DNA of 64,000 bases from Acinetobacter sp. ANC 4173 (lineage in GTDB: Bacteria > Pseudomonadota > Gammaproteobacteria > Pseudomonadales > Moraxellaceae): NCBI RefSeq assembly GCF_004331255.1, contig NZ_SJOF01000004.1, positions 186,001-250,000 on the forward strand, given 5' to 3'. The stretch's first letter is position 1. Every line of letters starts with the position of its first letter. Under the pieces are notes generated by a model. That model was not told the DNA's origin and made no database searches. It saw only the letters and a program-made list of their open reading frames with translations. The position numbers and the translations under genes were made by a program. Positions 38,262 to 48,935 of this stretch are shown in pieces.

Positions 38262-39269
38262 ATGCAAGACCGTCTCATCGGTGGTTCCGAAAAACCCGAA
38301 GATCATATTGATCGCGCCATCCGTCCAACCTCACTTGATGACTATATTGGTCAACCTGTGGTACGCGAACAAATGGAAATCTTTATTGGTGCCGCACGCG
38401 GTCGTGCAGAAGCACTTGACCATACCTTAATTTTTGGTCCACCTGGGTTGGGTAAAACCACACTGGCCAATATTATTGCGCGCGAAATGGGCGGAAACTT
38501 GAAATCGACTTCAGGACCTGTATTAGAACGTGCAGGTGATTTAGCCGCTATGCTGACCAATCTTGAAGAAGGTGATGTACTGTTTATTGATGAAATTCAT
38601 CGTCTCTCACCAGTCATTGAAGAAATTTTGTACCCTGCAATGGAAGACTACCAACTCGATATCATGATTGGTGAAGGTCCTGCTGCACGCTCAATTAAAT
38701 TGGATTTACCACCATTTACTCTTGTTGCAGCCACCACTCGTGCAGGTTTGCTCACATCCCCACTACGTGATCGTTTTGGGATTGTGCAACGTTTAGAGTT
38801 TTATTCGGTGAAAGATTTAACGCATATTGTGACGCGTTCTGCCAACTTAATGGATGTACCAATTACCCAAGAAGGCTCCGCAGAAATTGCGCGTCGCGCT
38901 CGTGGCACACCACGTATTGCCAATCGACTATTACGCCGAGTTCGTGACTATGCCCAAGTGAAAGGTACCGGCGAAGTGACGCAGGACATGGCACAACGTG
39001 CATTGGATATGCTCAATGTCGATAAAGATGGTTTAGACACCCTAGACCGCCGTTATTTAAGCATGCTGCTTGAGCGTTTTGATGGTGGTCCTGCAGGTGT
39101 GGAAGCTTTGGCGGCTGCCATGGCTGAAGACTCAGGCACTTTAGAAGATGTGATTGAACCGTATTTAATTCAACAAGGTTATGCCATGCGGACTGCGCGT
39201 GGTCGTATTGCCACCAATATGGCGTACTTGCAATTTGGGATGACGCCACCAGAACCGAAAGAAAAATAA
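38262..39269 (+). CDS. ruvB: Holliday junction helicase RuvB
   Basis: AAA+ ATPase motor of branch migration, 335 residues. Walker A is GPPGLGKTT (about 61-69), Walker [10 protein letters not shown], sensor 1 ATTRAGLLT, the arginine finger region SPLRDRFG, and a C-terminal winged helix ([19 protein letters not shown]). It needs its own promoter or read-through, because the 273-base segment separates it from ruvA; ruvC is not in the window. Confidence 0.97.
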   Translation: MQDRLIGGSEKPEDHIDRAIRPTSLDDYIGQPVVREQMEIFIGAARGRAEALDHTLIFGPPGLGKTTLANIIAREMGGNLKSTSGPVLERAGDLAAMLTNLEEGDVLFIDEIHRLSPVIEEILYPAMEDYQLDIMIGEGPAARSIKLDLPPFTLVAATTRAGLLTSPLRDRFGIVQRLEFYSVKDLTHIVTRSANLMDVPITQEGSAEIARRARGTPRIANRLLRRVRDYAQVKGTGEVTQDMAQRALDMLNVDKDGLDTLDRRYLSMLLERFDGGPAGVEALAAAMAEDSGTLEDVIEPYLIQQGYAMRTARGRIATNMAYLQFGMTPPEPKEK

Positions 39270-39275
39270 ATAAGA

Positions 39276-39305
39276 AAAAGGGAGAGATATTCTCCCTTTT
39301 CTTTT
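39276..39305 (+). terminator. intrinsic terminator after ruvB
   Basis: A 10-bp stem AAAAGGGAGA/TCTCCCTTTT, 5-base loop, T-rich tail. Confidence 0.85.
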
Positions 39306-39492
39306 AAATCAAACTCGAAAATAGCGGTTAATTGAGCCGAACAACTCGTCTATCTAATGATAATTCGAGCATTCACAATATAAGTTGATACCTTAAAAAT
39401 CAAAAAATATACCTACATGGTTTTTGCCTTATCTTCAGCACAATGGCATGTTTTACAGCTCAATAATGAATTATCACAAGGCTGTGTATTGC

Positions 39493-40845
39493 ATGAAACC
39501 ATTCCGATTGTCCTGTTTTGTTACTTCGCTTCTACTCTGTAGTCCTTTAAGTTTTGCCGATTGGATTCATGCTGCTGTCGAAAAAAATGAAGCACAAACT
39601 ATTCAACTACGTCATCACATTCATCAACATCCAGAACTGGGGAATATGGAGTTTGAAACATCTAAACTGGTGCAACAGCAGCTTAAATCTTATAGTATAG
39701 AGGTAAAAACGGGATTTGCGAAAACAGGCGTGATTGGCATATTAAAAGGCGCAAAACCGGGTCCAACGATGGCGTTACGGGCGGATATGGATGCCTTACC
39801 CATAGAAGAAAAAACCCAGCTGCCTTTTGCCAGTAAAACCAAAGCCGTTTATCAAGGCAAAGAAGTCCCTGTCATGCACGCTTGTGGGCATGATGCCCAT
39901 ACAGCCATGTTACTTAGCGCTGCTAAAGTATTAGCTGATAATCGCGATAAACTGGCTGGTACAGTCGTTTTTATTTTCCAACCTGCCGAAGAAGGTGGTG
40001 CTGACATAGACAATTTCACACAGGGTGCTGAAATTGGTTCACGTAAAATGATTACAGATGGCGCACTTAAAAACCCTAAACCCGAAGTAATTTTTGGCAT
40101 GCATGTTATGGCTGGCATGCCAAGTAACAATCTCTTTTATAAAGAAGGTGTGATGCTCAATAGTGCGGATCACCTTCGCATTCAAGTCAATGGAAAACAA
40201 GTGCATGGTTCTATGCCTTGGGATGGTCGTGACCCGATTTATGCAGCTTCGCAAATGATTAACAATTTACAAAGTTTAATTAGCCGCAGATCCAATCTAA
40301 CGCAAGGTATGGGCGTGATTAGTATTGGCAGTATTCAGGCAGGAACAACAGGCAATGTCATCCCTGAGCAAGTTAATATGATCGGCACCATCCGTTCAAA
40401 CAATGAAGACATTCGCCAGAACCTGCTAAAAAATATCCCCATCATGTTAGAACACAATGCTTTAGCCAATGATGTACAGGCGAAGGTCGAAATTGCTGCT
40501 TATGCGCCTGTCACCTCAAACAATCCAATACTGACACAACTGATGCAACCCACACTTAAACAAGTTGCTGGTGAAAATAAATTACATGTCCTCAATAATA
40601 ATGCGAGTGCCAGCGAAGACTTTTCCTATTATGGTCAACTCATGCCTTCGCTTTTTGTTTTTTTAGGTGCAACAGCTCCATCACAAAAAATGGATCAGGC
40701 TGCACCAAACCATAATCCATATTTTATGGTTGATGATGCCACCCTAAAAACAGGCGTAGAACTCCATGTTCGTTTTATTCAGGACTATCCGAAGTTCGCC
40801 AATCAAATACAAAACCAATGGAAGCAACAAAATGAAAAACTCTAA
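39493..40845 (+). CDS. secreted M20 family metallo-amidohydrolase
   Basis: A 450-residue M20D (hippurate hydrolase/IAA-amidohydrolase type) enzyme. From the ATG at 39493 it begins with a signal peptide (MKPFRLSCFVTSLLLCSPLSFA), which the longer TTG-initiated frame would bury; hence this start. The di-metal motif MHACGHDAHTAM is near 130, the catalytic glutamates in QPAEEGGAD, and the late histidine in NHNPYF. Export suggests periplasmic cleavage of N-acyl amino acids. It is not linked to the M20 gene at 48.9 kb. Confidence 0.87.
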   Translation: MKPFRLSCFVTSLLLCSPLSFADWIHAAVEKNEAQTIQLRHHIHQHPELGNMEFETSKLVQQQLKSYSIEVKTGFAKTGVIGILKGAKPGPTMALRADMDALPIEEKTQLPFASKTKAVYQGKEVPVMHACGHDAHTAMLLSAAKVLADNRDKLAGTVVFIFQPAEEGGADIDNFTQGAEIGSRKMITDGALKNPKPEVIFGMHVMAGMPSNNLFYKEGVMLNSADHLRIQVNGKQVHGSMPWDGRDPIYAASQMINNLQSLISRRSNLTQGMGVISIGSIQAGTTGNVIPEQVNMIGTIRSNNEDIRQNLLKNIPIMLEHNALANDVQAKVEIAAYAPVTSNNPILTQLMQPTLKQVAGENKLHVLNNNASASEDFSYYGQLMPSLFVFLGATAPSQKMDQAAPNHNPYFMVDDATLKTGVELHVRFIQDYPKFANQIQNQWKQQNEKL

Positions 40846-40858
40846 TTAACATGATATG

Positions 40859-40890
40859 AAAAAAGGGGGTCTTTCAAGATCACCTTTTTA
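40859..40890. terminator. terminator between convergent genes
   Basis: A hairpin with A5 and T5 flanks (AAAAAGG/CCTTTTT and GGTC/GATC), one mismatch, TTTCAA loop. Confidence 0.7.
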
Positions 40891-40955
40891 ATTCATTACG
40901 CTGCCTAGATCATCAACCCCTTCCTTTTAAGCCCAGAGGGTCAATTTGCCAGACC

Positions 40956-41528
40956 CTAAAGCTCCCTCACCTCTTCCACCAACATCAACTCACATGCCCC
41001 ATTCCCTGTATCTTCACGACTGAGTGAACTGCGCCACGTCCAACCATCTGCCGATTTCACTTCGACCAAATGTCCCTTTAAATAAATTAGGTCATCTTGA
41101 TCAACATCCGCCAATTGTTTTGCAATGGATGCATTCGCAGGAATTAAATGTGTATTGGCACTTTGTGTTTCAATGTCTTGGCGTGGAATAGGTGGCTGAT
41201 TTTCATAACGCCAGTAATACCAACGATTACTTTGGCGAATCGAAAGCTGTTTATACACCGCAGGATCAGCCATTTTCCCCCAACCGAGTGCAAAATCGAC
41301 AGGGCTAAGCGCTGCTTCACGTCCTGAACGATAGTTTTCCCGTGATAAAACCCGAAATTGTCCTTCATAATCAGCCAAATTGGTCATGGTATAACCATTA
41401 AAGGTTTGAACGGTGTCACTGACGCGTTGATAATCTTGGGCATTTTCAATGCTAGGACTTGGCTTCCACCAATAAATTAGCCCTGCAATAATCACAATCA
41501 ACCAAACAAAATAGGCTCTGCGGCTCAT
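40956..41528 (-). CDS. hypothetical membrane-anchored protein
   Basis: A 190-residue protein with an uncleaved N-terminal anchor (AYFVWLIVIIAGLIYWW) followed by a soluble domain, expected to face the periplasm. It is rich in aromatic and charged residues (NRWYYWRYENQPPIPRQD) and ends in a beta-rich stretch (LIYLKGHLVEVKSADGWTW) that could form a small barrel. I do not recognise a family. It appears monocistronic. Confidence 0.75.
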   Translation of the reverse strand: MSRRAYFVWLIVIIAGLIYWWKPSPSIENAQDYQRVSDTVQTFNGYTMTNLADYEGQFRVLSRENYRSGREAALSPVDFALGWGKMADPAVYKQLSIRQSNRWYYWRYENQPPIPRQDIETQSANTHLIPANASIAKQLADVDQDDLIYLKGHLVEVKSADGWTWRSSLSREDTGNGACELMLVEEVREL

Positions 41529-42023
41529 ATCCCCCCCAAAAGATTAAATTGCCAACGCTCTTTTTATCTTATTTATTTCACTTTCCGCTAGTATACAAAT
41601 TAAAATCTTGTGTGATTTAGATGGTTCTTACTTATGATGCAACATCAAGATATTAGATGAGCTATGACACCGCCCTATTTTACTGACGATGGGTTCTTCT
41701 TATTTTAGACAACCATGGGGTTGAAGCTTGAGATTGAGGCTAGACATCTCAGATGGTGATGATGAATAATTTTTAATAAAAATAATTCAAATATTTAAAT
41801 ACAAAATCAACCACTATTAAATTACGCCTTACATGTATAAAGATAAAGGACAACCGCTTTCAGGCTTATTCATCGAAACAGGATAACCGTGAATAAGCCT
41901 AGAAAAACCTCGAATACACATCCGTTATTTTAATCGAATTGCCCTACATCAAGTTCAAAACTTTTAAAGTCCATATTCATTGTGCCACTTTAAGCTGATG
42001 CTAAATTTATAGTGGCATAGAAC
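41529..42023. other. 495-base intergenic region with inverted repeats
   Basis: No coding frame is supported. An 11-bp perfect inverted repeat AGGCTTATTCA (41862-41872) with TGAATAAGCCT (41890-41900) has a 17-base loop. A second, TGCCACT (41983-41989) with AGTGGCA (42011-42017), lies just after the cysteine desulfurase gene and may end its transcript. Neither has a clear T run. Confidence 0.5.
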
Positions 42024-43199
42024 TTATACAAAGGACAGCTGAAGTGTTTTCTCACTTGACTGCACAAGAGTTCTCAATTCATGCAATAACGCTTCAATAT
42101 GCTCTTGCGTGGTATACGCACCAAAACTAAAACGTACCGCGTTTGACGCTAAATTTTCACTCAGTCCTAAAGCACTTAATACATGAGAAGGTGCTGCATG
42201 ATGCGAATTACAAGCCGAGCCACTTGAAACTGCGGCAACCTGTTTAATCGCGGCAATAATAGAATTGGCTCGTTCGCCTAAAAAACTCACATTTAAATAA
42301 TTTGCGACATGCTGTGTAGCATGGCCATTTAAGTTCACGGGTGTCAAAGCCTGTAAACCTTGCAATAGTTTATTTCTTAGATGTTGGATCCGCTTTTGTT
42401 CATCTCCTAAGGCTAATTTAGCCAGTCGGCACGCTTCTCCCATACCTACAATTTGATGTGTGGCTAAAGTTCCCGAACGTAAGCCTTGCTCATGCCCACC
42501 ACCATGAATTTGGGTCTTGATGTGTTTTTGAATGTCTTGACGAACATAGAGCGCACCGATGCCTTTGGGTCCATATATTTTGTGGGCAGATAAACTGAGT
42601 AAATCAATCTGCATCGCCTGAACATCAATGACTTTTTTTCCCGCAGCTTGAGCCGCATCGACGTGAAATAAAATCTGATGTTGATGCGCTAAAAGACCAA
42701 TGGCCTGAATATCGGTTAATGTGCCAATTTCGTTATTCACCATCATCAGTGAAATTAAAACCGTATTGGGTTGAATGGCTTGTTTGACCTGCTCTGGATG
42801 AATCACTCCTGTACCCAATTCAGGCTGTAAGTAAGTGACCTGAAAACCGAGACTTTCTAGCTCTGCACAGGTATCTAAAACGGCCTTATGCTCTATTTTG
42901 CTGGTAATAATGTGTTTATTTTTATGCTTATAGGCATCTAAAGTGCCTTTGATCGCGAGGTTATTCGATTCTGTCGCACCTGAAGTCCAAATAATTTCTT
43001 GTGGATTGGCATGGATTAAATTGGCAACATGCTGTCTAGACGTGGTGATATGTTTTGCAGCATCCCAACCATAATGATGCGATTGTGAGGCTGGGTTTCC
43101 GAAATCACCGTCTACGGACAAACATCGAATCATTGCTTGAGAAATTTCAGGAAGAATAGGTGTTGTTGCTGCATAATCTAAATAAATTAATCTGCTCAT
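42024..43199 (-). CDS. cysteine desulfurase family protein (NifS/IscS-like)
   Basis: PLP enzyme of 391 residues that removes sulfur from cysteine as an enzyme persulfide. It has the class V pattern: IWTSGATESNNLAIKG (cofactor-binding), HVDAAQAAGK, the PLP lysine in LSAHKIYGPKG, and the mobile-loop cysteine in SSGSACNSHHAAPSHVL. It lacks iscR, iscU, iscA and hscBA neighbours, so it is a stand-alone paralogue. It follows the ABC/monooxygenase operon but sits behind a strong terminator. The ATG at 43199 fits the family N-terminus better than a GTG at 43208. Confidence 0.9.
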   Translation of the reverse strand: MSRLIYLDYAATTPILPEISQAMIRCLSVDGDFGNPASQSHHYGWDAAKHITTSRQHVANLIHANPQEIIWTSGATESNNLAIKGTLDAYKHKNKHIITSKIEHKAVLDTCAELESLGFQVTYLQPELGTGVIHPEQVKQAIQPNTVLISLMMVNNEIGTLTDIQAIGLLAHQHQILFHVDAAQAAGKKVIDVQAMQIDLLSLSAHKIYGPKGIGALYVRQDIQKHIKTQIHGGGHEQGLRSGTLATHQIVGMGEACRLAKLALGDEQKRIQHLRNKLLQGLQALTPVNLNGHATQHVANYLNVSFLGERANSIIAAIKQVAAVSSGSACNSHHAAPSHVLSALGLSENLASNAVRFSFGAYTTQEHIEALLHELRTLVQSSEKTLQLSFV

Positions 43200-43299
43200 T
43201 TTAATCACTATTAAAAATAAATTTAAAATGATTATAAAGGATGAAATTTATTCTATTTATATGGATTTAATCATACCTTATCAACAAAATTAAACTTAT

Positions 43300-43336
43300 A
43301 AAAAAATCGTTAGTTTTATCATTCACCAACGATTTT
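43300..43336 (-). terminator. terminator of the sulfur-compound operon
   Basis: On the minus strand a 12-bp stem AAAATCGTTGGT/ACTAACGATTTT (one G-U pair), a 10-base loop and a T7 run. It separates the ABC operon from the cysteine desulfurase gene. Confidence 0.85.
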
Positions 43337-43382
43337 AATATATAAAACTAAAATAGATATCATTAAAAAATAAGACTCAAAT

Positions 43383-44171
43383 TTATAAAACCCGAGATAA
43401 AAAGTTTTGAGTACGCTCTTCTTTAGGATGTCCCAGAACCTGTTGAACGGTTCCTTGTTCAACAATTCGCCCTTGATCCATAAACACCACATGGTCGGCA
43501 ACTTCTCGTGCAAAAGCAATTTCATGCGTTACAATCACCATGGTTTTACCTAATTTCGCCAAGCTTTTGATTACATTCAAGACTTCACCTACCAGCTCCG
43601 GGTCTAAAGCGGAGGTAGGTTCATCAAATAAGATCACTTTGGGGTCTAAGGCTAAAGCTCTGGCAATAGCAACGCGCTGCTGCTGACCACCGGAAAGTTG
43701 TTTGGGCCATGCTTCAACCTTATCTCGAAGCCCCACTAAACCCAATAATTGATTGGCTTTTAAAATGGCTTGATCTTTGCTGAGTTTTTTATGAGCTAAA
43801 GGTGCTTCAATAATATTTTGTAAAACATTTAAATGCGGAAACAGATTAAAATTCTGAAATACATAACCCACCGATTTACGTTGTTTTAAAATATCTCGTT
43901 CTTTTAACTCATAGAGTTTATCGCCTTTTTTCCGATAGCCGATAAACTCATCATCAATTTGAATAAATCCTGCATCTACACGTTCTAAATGATTTATCGT
44001 TCGTAATAAAGTGGATTTACCTGACCCTGATGGACCAATAATCACCGTCACGGATCCCGCTGGAATATCCAGGCTAATATCCTGTAATGCCGCATGTCCC
44101 GCATAATTTTTAAATACATGGCTCACTTGAATATGACCATTTGTAGGCGATGCGGATTGATTAATGATCAT
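43383..44171 (-). CDS. polar amino acid/cystine ABC transporter ATP-binding protein (TcyN/GlnQ-like)
   Basis: A 262-residue importer ATPase. Walker A is GPSGSGKST (about 52-60), the signature [15 protein letters not shown], Walker [15 protein letters not shown] and the H-loop TMVIVTHE. Closest in type to cystine or histidine/glutamine importers. It overlaps the permease gene by 11 bases and is the last gene of an eight-gene minus-strand operon. Confidence 0.93.
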   Translation of the reverse strand: MIINQSASPTNGHIQVSHVFKNYAGHAALQDISLDIPAGSVTVIIGPSGSGKSTLLRTINHLERVDAGFIQIDDEFIGYRKKGDKLYELKERDILKQRKSVGYVFQNFNLFPHLNVLQNIIEAPLAHKKLSKDQAILKANQLLGLVGLRDKVEAWPKQLSGGQQQRVAIARALALDPKVILFDEPTSALDPELVGEVLNVIKSLAKLGKTMVIVTHEIAFAREVADHVVFMDQGRIVEQGTVQQVLGHPKEERTQNFLSRVL

Positions 44172-45078
44172 AGCTGGCTCCTATACGCGGCTGAGTCGCT
44201 TGTGGCTGCGCTTTCTTGAAAAAAGCAAAACTATTAATGGCTGATTTCCGCTCGCCTTTCGCCAATACTTTTTCGATATACCATTGCACGATGGAAAAAA
44301 CACTGGTGACGATTACATACCAAACGGCGGCAACCATCAACAACGGAATCACTTCTTGATTACGGTTATAGATCATTTGTACGGTGTAAAAGAGTTCAGG
44401 CATTGCCAAAACATACACAATCGATGTGCCTTTAGATAAACCGACACATTCGTTAATAATCGCGGGGATAATACTGCGAATCGATTGCGGTAAAATAATC
44501 CGTGTTGTACGGCGCCACCATGACAGACCCAATGCTGCCGCTGCTTCAAATTGACCATGATCGACAGACAAAATCCCACCACGGATGACTTCCGCGGTAT
44601 AAGCGCTTTGTACAATCACCAAACCGACTAAAGCCGTTGAGAACTGATCCAGTGCATTGATGGTTTTAAACTGAGCAAAGACCGTGTCGGTAAAAGGCAC
44701 ACCGACATTGATATATTCATATAAATAAGAAAAGTTATAGAGAATAATCAACACCAACAGCAGTGGTAATGATCTGAACATCCAGATATACACCCATGCC
44801 AGTGAGCGAATTAACCATGAGGAAGACAGCCTCATCATGGCCACAACAGTGCCCAAAATTAAACTAAACACGATTGACCAAAAGGTCAGTTTCAGGGTCA
44901 TCAACAAGCCCTGAAGAATCGCAGGGTCAAAGAACCACTGTCGAAAAACAGACCAGCCCCAGTTTTTGTTGGAAAAAATCGACTCAGCAACCACTGCAAT
45001 AATTAATATCGAAAATGCCACACCAATGTAACGCAGTGGATGACGCGCTGGAACGATTTTATAGTGCTCTAAACTCAT
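44161..45078 (-). CDS. polar amino acid ABC transporter permease
   Basis: A 305-residue membrane subunit of the His/Glu/Gln/Arg/opine (HEAA) family. One N-terminal span (about 16-34) precedes the core; the permease core contains [20 protein letters not shown] and the EAA loop [22 protein letters not shown]. Only one permease gene is present, so the channel is probably a homodimer. It overlaps the acetyltransferase gene by 4 bases. Confidence 0.92.
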   Translation of the reverse strand: MSLEHYKIVPARHPLRYIGVAFSILIIAVVAESIFSNKNWGWSVFRQWFFDPAILQGLLMTLKLTFWSIVFSLILGTVVAMMRLSSSWLIRSLAWVYIWMFRSLPLLLVLIILYNFSYLYEYINVGVPFTDTVFAQFKTINALDQFSTALVGLVIVQSAYTAEVIRGGILSVDHGQFEAAAALGLSWWRRTTRIILPQSIRSIIPAIINECVGLSKGTSIVYVLAMPELFYTVQMIYNRNQEVIPLLMVAAVWYVIVTSVFSIVQWYIEKVLAKGERKSAINSFAFFKKAQPQATQPRIGASYDH

Positions 45079-45623
45079 GCGACCTCCTTTTGCAGTAAGG
45101 TCTTTCTAAAAGGAAGCCCACCGTGTAAAGGTGCGCCAATATAGCGATCAAAATTAAAATCTGGGGTGAGTTCAAACTGCGGTTCATACCCTAGGCTCAA
45201 ATACAATTTCACGGCTGGAATCTGTTTAAACCCTGTGGTGAGAAAGATTTTGCGATACCCCGCAGCAAGTGCACTTCGTTCAAGCTCTTTGACTATTTTT
45301 GCAGCCAGCCCTTGTTTACGTAAGTTTTGATGTGACCAAATCCGTTTCAGCTCTGCGGTTTCTGCGTCATAGCGTTTATAGGCACCCATTGCAATCACTT
45401 CATCATCACGTTTCAGCACCACAAACAAGCCATGCGGCGGTAAAAAATCTTCCGCGCCTTCATAGCGTTCCCGATGTGTGGCTTTTTTACGTTCATCAAT
45501 GACTTGAGCATCTTGGCGTGCAAAAAAGTCACCATAAATTTCTTCATATTCTGCAAATAACTGATCAAGTAAAGGCTGTGCTTCAGGCACATCAACAGGC
45601 ATTTGGATAAATTTTTCTTGCAT
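45075..45623 (-). CDS. GNAT family N-acetyltransferase
   Basis: A 182-residue acetyltransferase. The acetyl-CoA loop is in the LKRIWSHQNLRKQGLAAKIV segment, followed by FLTTGFKQIPAVKLYLSLGY. Its place between a binding protein and a permease matches SnaA (YtmI) of the B. subtilis ytm operon, which N-acetylates S-substituted cysteines so that they can be oxidised safely. This role is inferred from context. An AGAGG site precedes the start. Confidence 0.85.
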   Translation of the reverse strand: MQEKFIQMPVDVPEAQPLLDQLFAEYEEIYGDFFARQDAQVIDERKKATHRERYEGAEDFLPPHGLFVVLKRDDEVIAMGAYKRYDAETAELKRIWSHQNLRKQGLAAKIVKELERSALAAGYRKIFLTTGFKQIPAVKLYLSLGYEPQFELTPDFNFDRYIGAPLHGGLPFRKTLLQKEVA

Positions 45624-45632
45624 AACGACCTC

Positions 45633-46601
45633 TTATTTATCCTGAATCAGTGGGTTAATCACTGATTGTGGAATTCCTTCATTTTGTAAATTCCAACGTG
45701 ATAGCACTTGGCTATATTTGCCATTCGCAATGACACCGTTTATAGATGTTTGAATGGCATTCACCAGACCTGTGCCTTTTTTGACGGCAACTGCAACGGA
45801 CCATGTCCCATCTAAGGTGCCCACTGCTTTAATATTGGCACCATTGGCTTGTTGCCATACCCCCATCACATTGGGAATCAGGTAAGCATCGACACGACCA
45901 GACTGCAATGCCAAATTTGCAGCTGCACCGTCTTCTAAATAAATGGGCTGTGCTGGATTCAGCCCTTTTTGCTGATTGTTTTTAATCCAGTTCAACAGCA
46001 GCCGTTCCTGATTGGTGCCAGAACCGACCACGATTTTGAGTCCCGCAATATCATCAGGCGTTTTAATCGCTTGGATTTTGCTGTCTTTGGTCACATAAAA
46101 AGCCAACATGTCTTGACGATAGGTCGCAAAGTCATATTTCTGCTTACGCAGTTCGGTGACCGCAATATTGCTGAGTACGGCATCGAATTTTCCCGATGCC
46201 AAACCGAGCGGCCAGTTCTCCCACGAACTTGGAATCACCTGAAGTTTGAGACCTAAACTGTCGGCAATCAGCTGTGCAATATCAATTTCACTGCCTATAC
46301 GAGTCTGGTTATCTTCCGCCAAAACATGGAGGGGTGGAAAACTGTTGGTTCCCACAGTAACAGTAAAATAGCCCTTATTTACAAACTTAAAACCTTGCGG
46401 CAATTGAGCAATAGCCTCCGCATTTTTAGCACTACGAATAGCCACCATGTTATTTCTTAAAGTCTGTTGCTCTTTTGCCGAAAACTCAGTTTTCAAACGA
46501 TGTTCTTGCGTATGAGTTGCTTTCTCATTGTTATAGCAACCCGTGATGCTTAGAGTCGCCAGTGTCAGACCAAAAACCACCGCTGTCTGGGCGTTGTACA
46601 T
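45633..46601 (-). CDS. amino-acid ABC transporter substrate-binding lipoprotein (second copy)
   Basis: A 322-residue solute-binding protein with lipobox SITGC (Cys22) and the SBP_bac_3 fold: [38 protein letters not shown] and [16 protein letters not shown]. It is a clear tandem paralogue of the preceding gene and starts one base after that gene's stop, with a GGGAG site. Two binding proteins feeding one permease suggest two related ligands. Confidence 0.92.
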   Translation of the reverse strand: MYNAQTAVVFGLTLATLSITGCYNNEKATHTQEHRLKTEFSAKEQQTLRNNMVAIRSAKNAEAIAQLPQGFKFVNKGYFTVTVGTNSFPPLHVLAEDNQTRIGSEIDIAQLIADSLGLKLQVIPSSWENWPLGLASGKFDAVLSNIAVTELRKQKYDFATYRQDMLAFYVTKDSKIQAIKTPDDIAGLKIVVGSGTNQERLLLNWIKNNQQKGLNPAQPIYLEDGAAANLALQSGRVDAYLIPNVMGVWQQANGANIKAVGTLDGTWSVAVAVKKGTGLVNAIQTSINGVIANGKYSQVLSRWNLQNEGIPQSVINPLIQDK

Positions 46602-46602
46602 T

Positions 46603-47604
46603 TTAGTCTCCCAACCCCAGCGGGTTGATTACAGAATGCTGAATCGCTTCTGCCTGTGCCCCCCAGCGCACTAAGACTTTTTGATACTCGCCTGTTTGAA
46701 TTACCCCATTTAAAGCGGTCTGCACGGCATCGGCCAAGCCACCGCCTTTTTTCAGTGTGACCCCCAATTCGGCAGGTCGTGTTCCACCGCCGAGTGCTGT
46801 GCCTGCCAAACGGATTTTTGCACCATTTGCCGCTTGCCATGCGTAAGCGACATTAGGGCCAAATAAAGCATCAACCCGCCCAGACTGGAGTGCCAAACTT
46901 GCAGATGCGCCATCATCGTAATAAAGTGCTTGTCCCGGTGGCAGACCTTTCTTTTTGTTGTGCTCAATCCAGTCCAGCAGTACTTTTTCCTGATTGGTAC
47001 CAGAACCGACAATCACTTTTAAACCAGAAATATCCTCGGGACCTTTGATGGCTTTGACTTTACTTTTCTCTGAGACATAAAAAGCCAATACATCTTGACG
47101 ATAAGTCGCAAAGTCGAATTTCTCCTTACGTTCTTTGGTCACGGTGACATTGGCAATGGCTGCATCATATTTGCCACTAAGGACACCTAAAGGCCAGTCT
47201 TCCCATGAAGTGCGAACCAATTTCAGCTTTAAGCCCAAACTGTCTGCAATCAAACGGGCAATATCAATTTCTGTTCCAATATAAGTTTGGTTATCAGGAC
47301 CTAACACACTTAGAGGCGGTGCGCCTGAAATTGTAGCAACGGTAAAATAACCTGCATTTACAAATTTAAAATCTTTCGGAACTTTTTGGCTGGCTTCCGC
47401 ATTTTGAGCAACATGAATAGGCGTCATATTCTGTTTTAATTTGGCCAGCTCACGACTATAAAAATCGGTTTTATCGGTCGCTTTTGCAGACTCGGCTGTT
47501 GAGCTAGCCGTTTGCGTTGATGCTTGTTCTTTACTGCATCCAACCAGAGAAACACCAACCAACAGTGCCAAACCAATCGCCAAAGGTGTTTTATTCAACC
47601 GCAT
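46603..47604 (-). CDS. amino-acid ABC transporter substrate-binding lipoprotein (first copy)
   Basis: A 333-residue binding lipoprotein beginning [23 protein letters not shown] (lipobox LVGC). Core segments FFTV-like [39 protein letters not shown] and [20 protein letters not shown] align with the next gene. Start 47604 is preferred to 47631 for its AAGGAA site and for placing the signal at the N-terminus. It overlaps the monooxygenase end by 14 bases. Confidence 0.92.
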   Translation of the reverse strand: MRLNKTPLAIGLALLVGVSLVGCSKEQASTQTASSTAESAKATDKTDFYSRELAKLKQNMTPIHVAQNAEASQKVPKDFKFVNAGYFTVATISGAPPLSVLGPDNQTYIGTEIDIARLIADSLGLKLKLVRTSWEDWPLGVLSGKYDAAIANVTVTKERKEKFDFATYRQDVLAFYVSEKSKVKAIKGPEDISGLKVIVGSGTNQEKVLLDWIEHNKKKGLPPGQALYYDDGASASLALQSGRVDALFGPNVAYAWQAANGAKIRLAGTALGGGTRPAELGVTLKKGGGLADAVQTALNGVIQTGEYQKVLVRWGAQAEAIQHSVINPLGLGD

Positions 47605-48934
47605 GAAGCTGTTCCTTTTCTGATGGTTCAAATTGATTGTCTGGTCGCTTTAAACCAAAACTAGCGCGTAAAGTGGTGCCTGGATATTCAGTACGATATA
47701 GCCCACGCTGTTGCAGCAATGGCACAACTTTTTCAATAAAGGTATCTAAAGTTTTAGGGGTTGCACCCGCAATAATGAAGCCATCTGCCGCCTCTTCTTT
47801 TACCCACAGTTCCAACTGATCTGCGACTTCTTCTACCGTTCCAGCAAAAGGTGGACGAGGAGTTGCCGCTTGCAGTGCAACCTGACGCAAAGTTAAATTC
47901 TCTGCTTTGGCTTTACGTTTAATTTCATCCGTGCCGCTTTTGAAGCTGTTTTCACCCAGTGTGCCCAGTTCTGGAAAAGGTGCATCGAGTTCATACTGAG
48001 AAAAATCATGATGTTCAAAGAAACGGCCTAAATAATTCAGCGCGTCGTCTATCGTCACCAATGCAGCAGTTTCAAGATATTGATGCTCTACGTCTTCAGC
48101 AGAATCTCCAATCAAAACCCCAATCCCTTGGAAAATCAGCAAATCATCTGCGTCACGACCATTCTTAATCACTTGTTGTTTCACATCTAAGTAAAACGCT
48201 TGTGCTTCTTCCAAAGAGGCTTGATGGGTAAAAATGGCATCGGCATGTTTTGCGGCTAATGCACGACCTGCGCCGGATGCTCCGGCTTGGAATAGAATCG
48301 GGCGGTCTTGTGGTGAACGCTCCACATTGAGGGGGCCTGCCACTTCAAAGTGTTTTCCTTTGTGATTTAACGTATGTAATTTACTGCGTTCAAAAAATTG
48401 CCCTGTTTCTTTATTGCGAACGAAAGCACCTTCACCCCACGAATCCCAAAGCCCTTTAGCCACTTGCAAATATTCATCTGCAATTTCATAACGTTGACTG
48501 TGCTCAGGATGCTGCTTGCGGGTATGATTTTTTGCAGTACCTTCAAGTGGTGTGGTCACCACATTCCATCCTGCACGTCCACCACTTAAATGATCCAGAC
48601 TGGCAAACTGACGCGCAATCGTAAACGGTTCACTATATGAGGTCGATACTGTACCCACCAAACCAATATTTTTGGTCACACTGGCTAAGGCTGAAAGCAA
48701 CGTAATCGGTTCAAAACGATTCAGAAAATGGGGAATCGATTTTTCATTGATATATAGACCATCCGCCACAAAGACAAAATCAAACTTTGCCTGTTCTGCT
48801 TGAAGTGCGACATTTTTGGCAAAGTCAAAATTGATGCTGGCATCAACTACTGCTTCAGGATGGCGCCATGCAGACATATTTCCGTTTGCACCGTGTAAGA
48901 TAGTTCCAAGGCGAATTTGTTTGTTATTACTCAT
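47591..48934 (-). CDS. LLM-class flavin-dependent monooxygenase (NtaA/SnaA/DszA/CmoJ-like)
   Basis: A 447-residue FMNH2-dependent oxygenase of the nitrilotriacetate-monooxygenase group ([70 protein letters not shown]). In the B. subtilis ytn operon the equivalent enzyme attacks N-acetylated S-substituted cysteines to break the C-S bond. A separate flavin reductase is required and is not encoded here. The start at 48934 has a GAGG site; the longer frame does not. Confidence 0.88.
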   Translation of the reverse strand: MSNNKQIRLGTILHGANGNMSAWRHPEAVVDASINFDFAKNVALQAEQAKFDFVFVADGLYINEKSIPHFLNRFEPITLLSALASVTKNIGLVGTVSTSYSEPFTIARQFASLDHLSGGRAGWNVVTTPLEGTAKNHTRKQHPEHSQRYEIADEYLQVAKGLWDSWGEGAFVRNKETGQFFERSKLHTLNHKGKHFEVAGPLNVERSPQDRPILFQAGASGAGRALAAKHADAIFTHQASLEEAQAFYLDVKQQVIKNGRDADDLLIFQGIGVLIGDSAEDVEHQYLETAALVTIDDALNYLGRFFEHHDFSQYELDAPFPELGTLGENSFKSGTDEIKRKAKAENLTLRQVALQAATPRPPFAGTVEEVADQLELWVKEEAADGFIIAGATPKTLDTFIEKVVPLLQQRGLYRTEYPGTTLRASFGLKRPDNQFEPSEKEQLHAVE

Positions 48935-48935
48935 A

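Noticed and set aside
38083..38430. Frame of 115 codons between ruvA and ruvB
   Set aside because: It spans the palindromic repeat and overlaps ruvB out of frame; composition is not protein-like.
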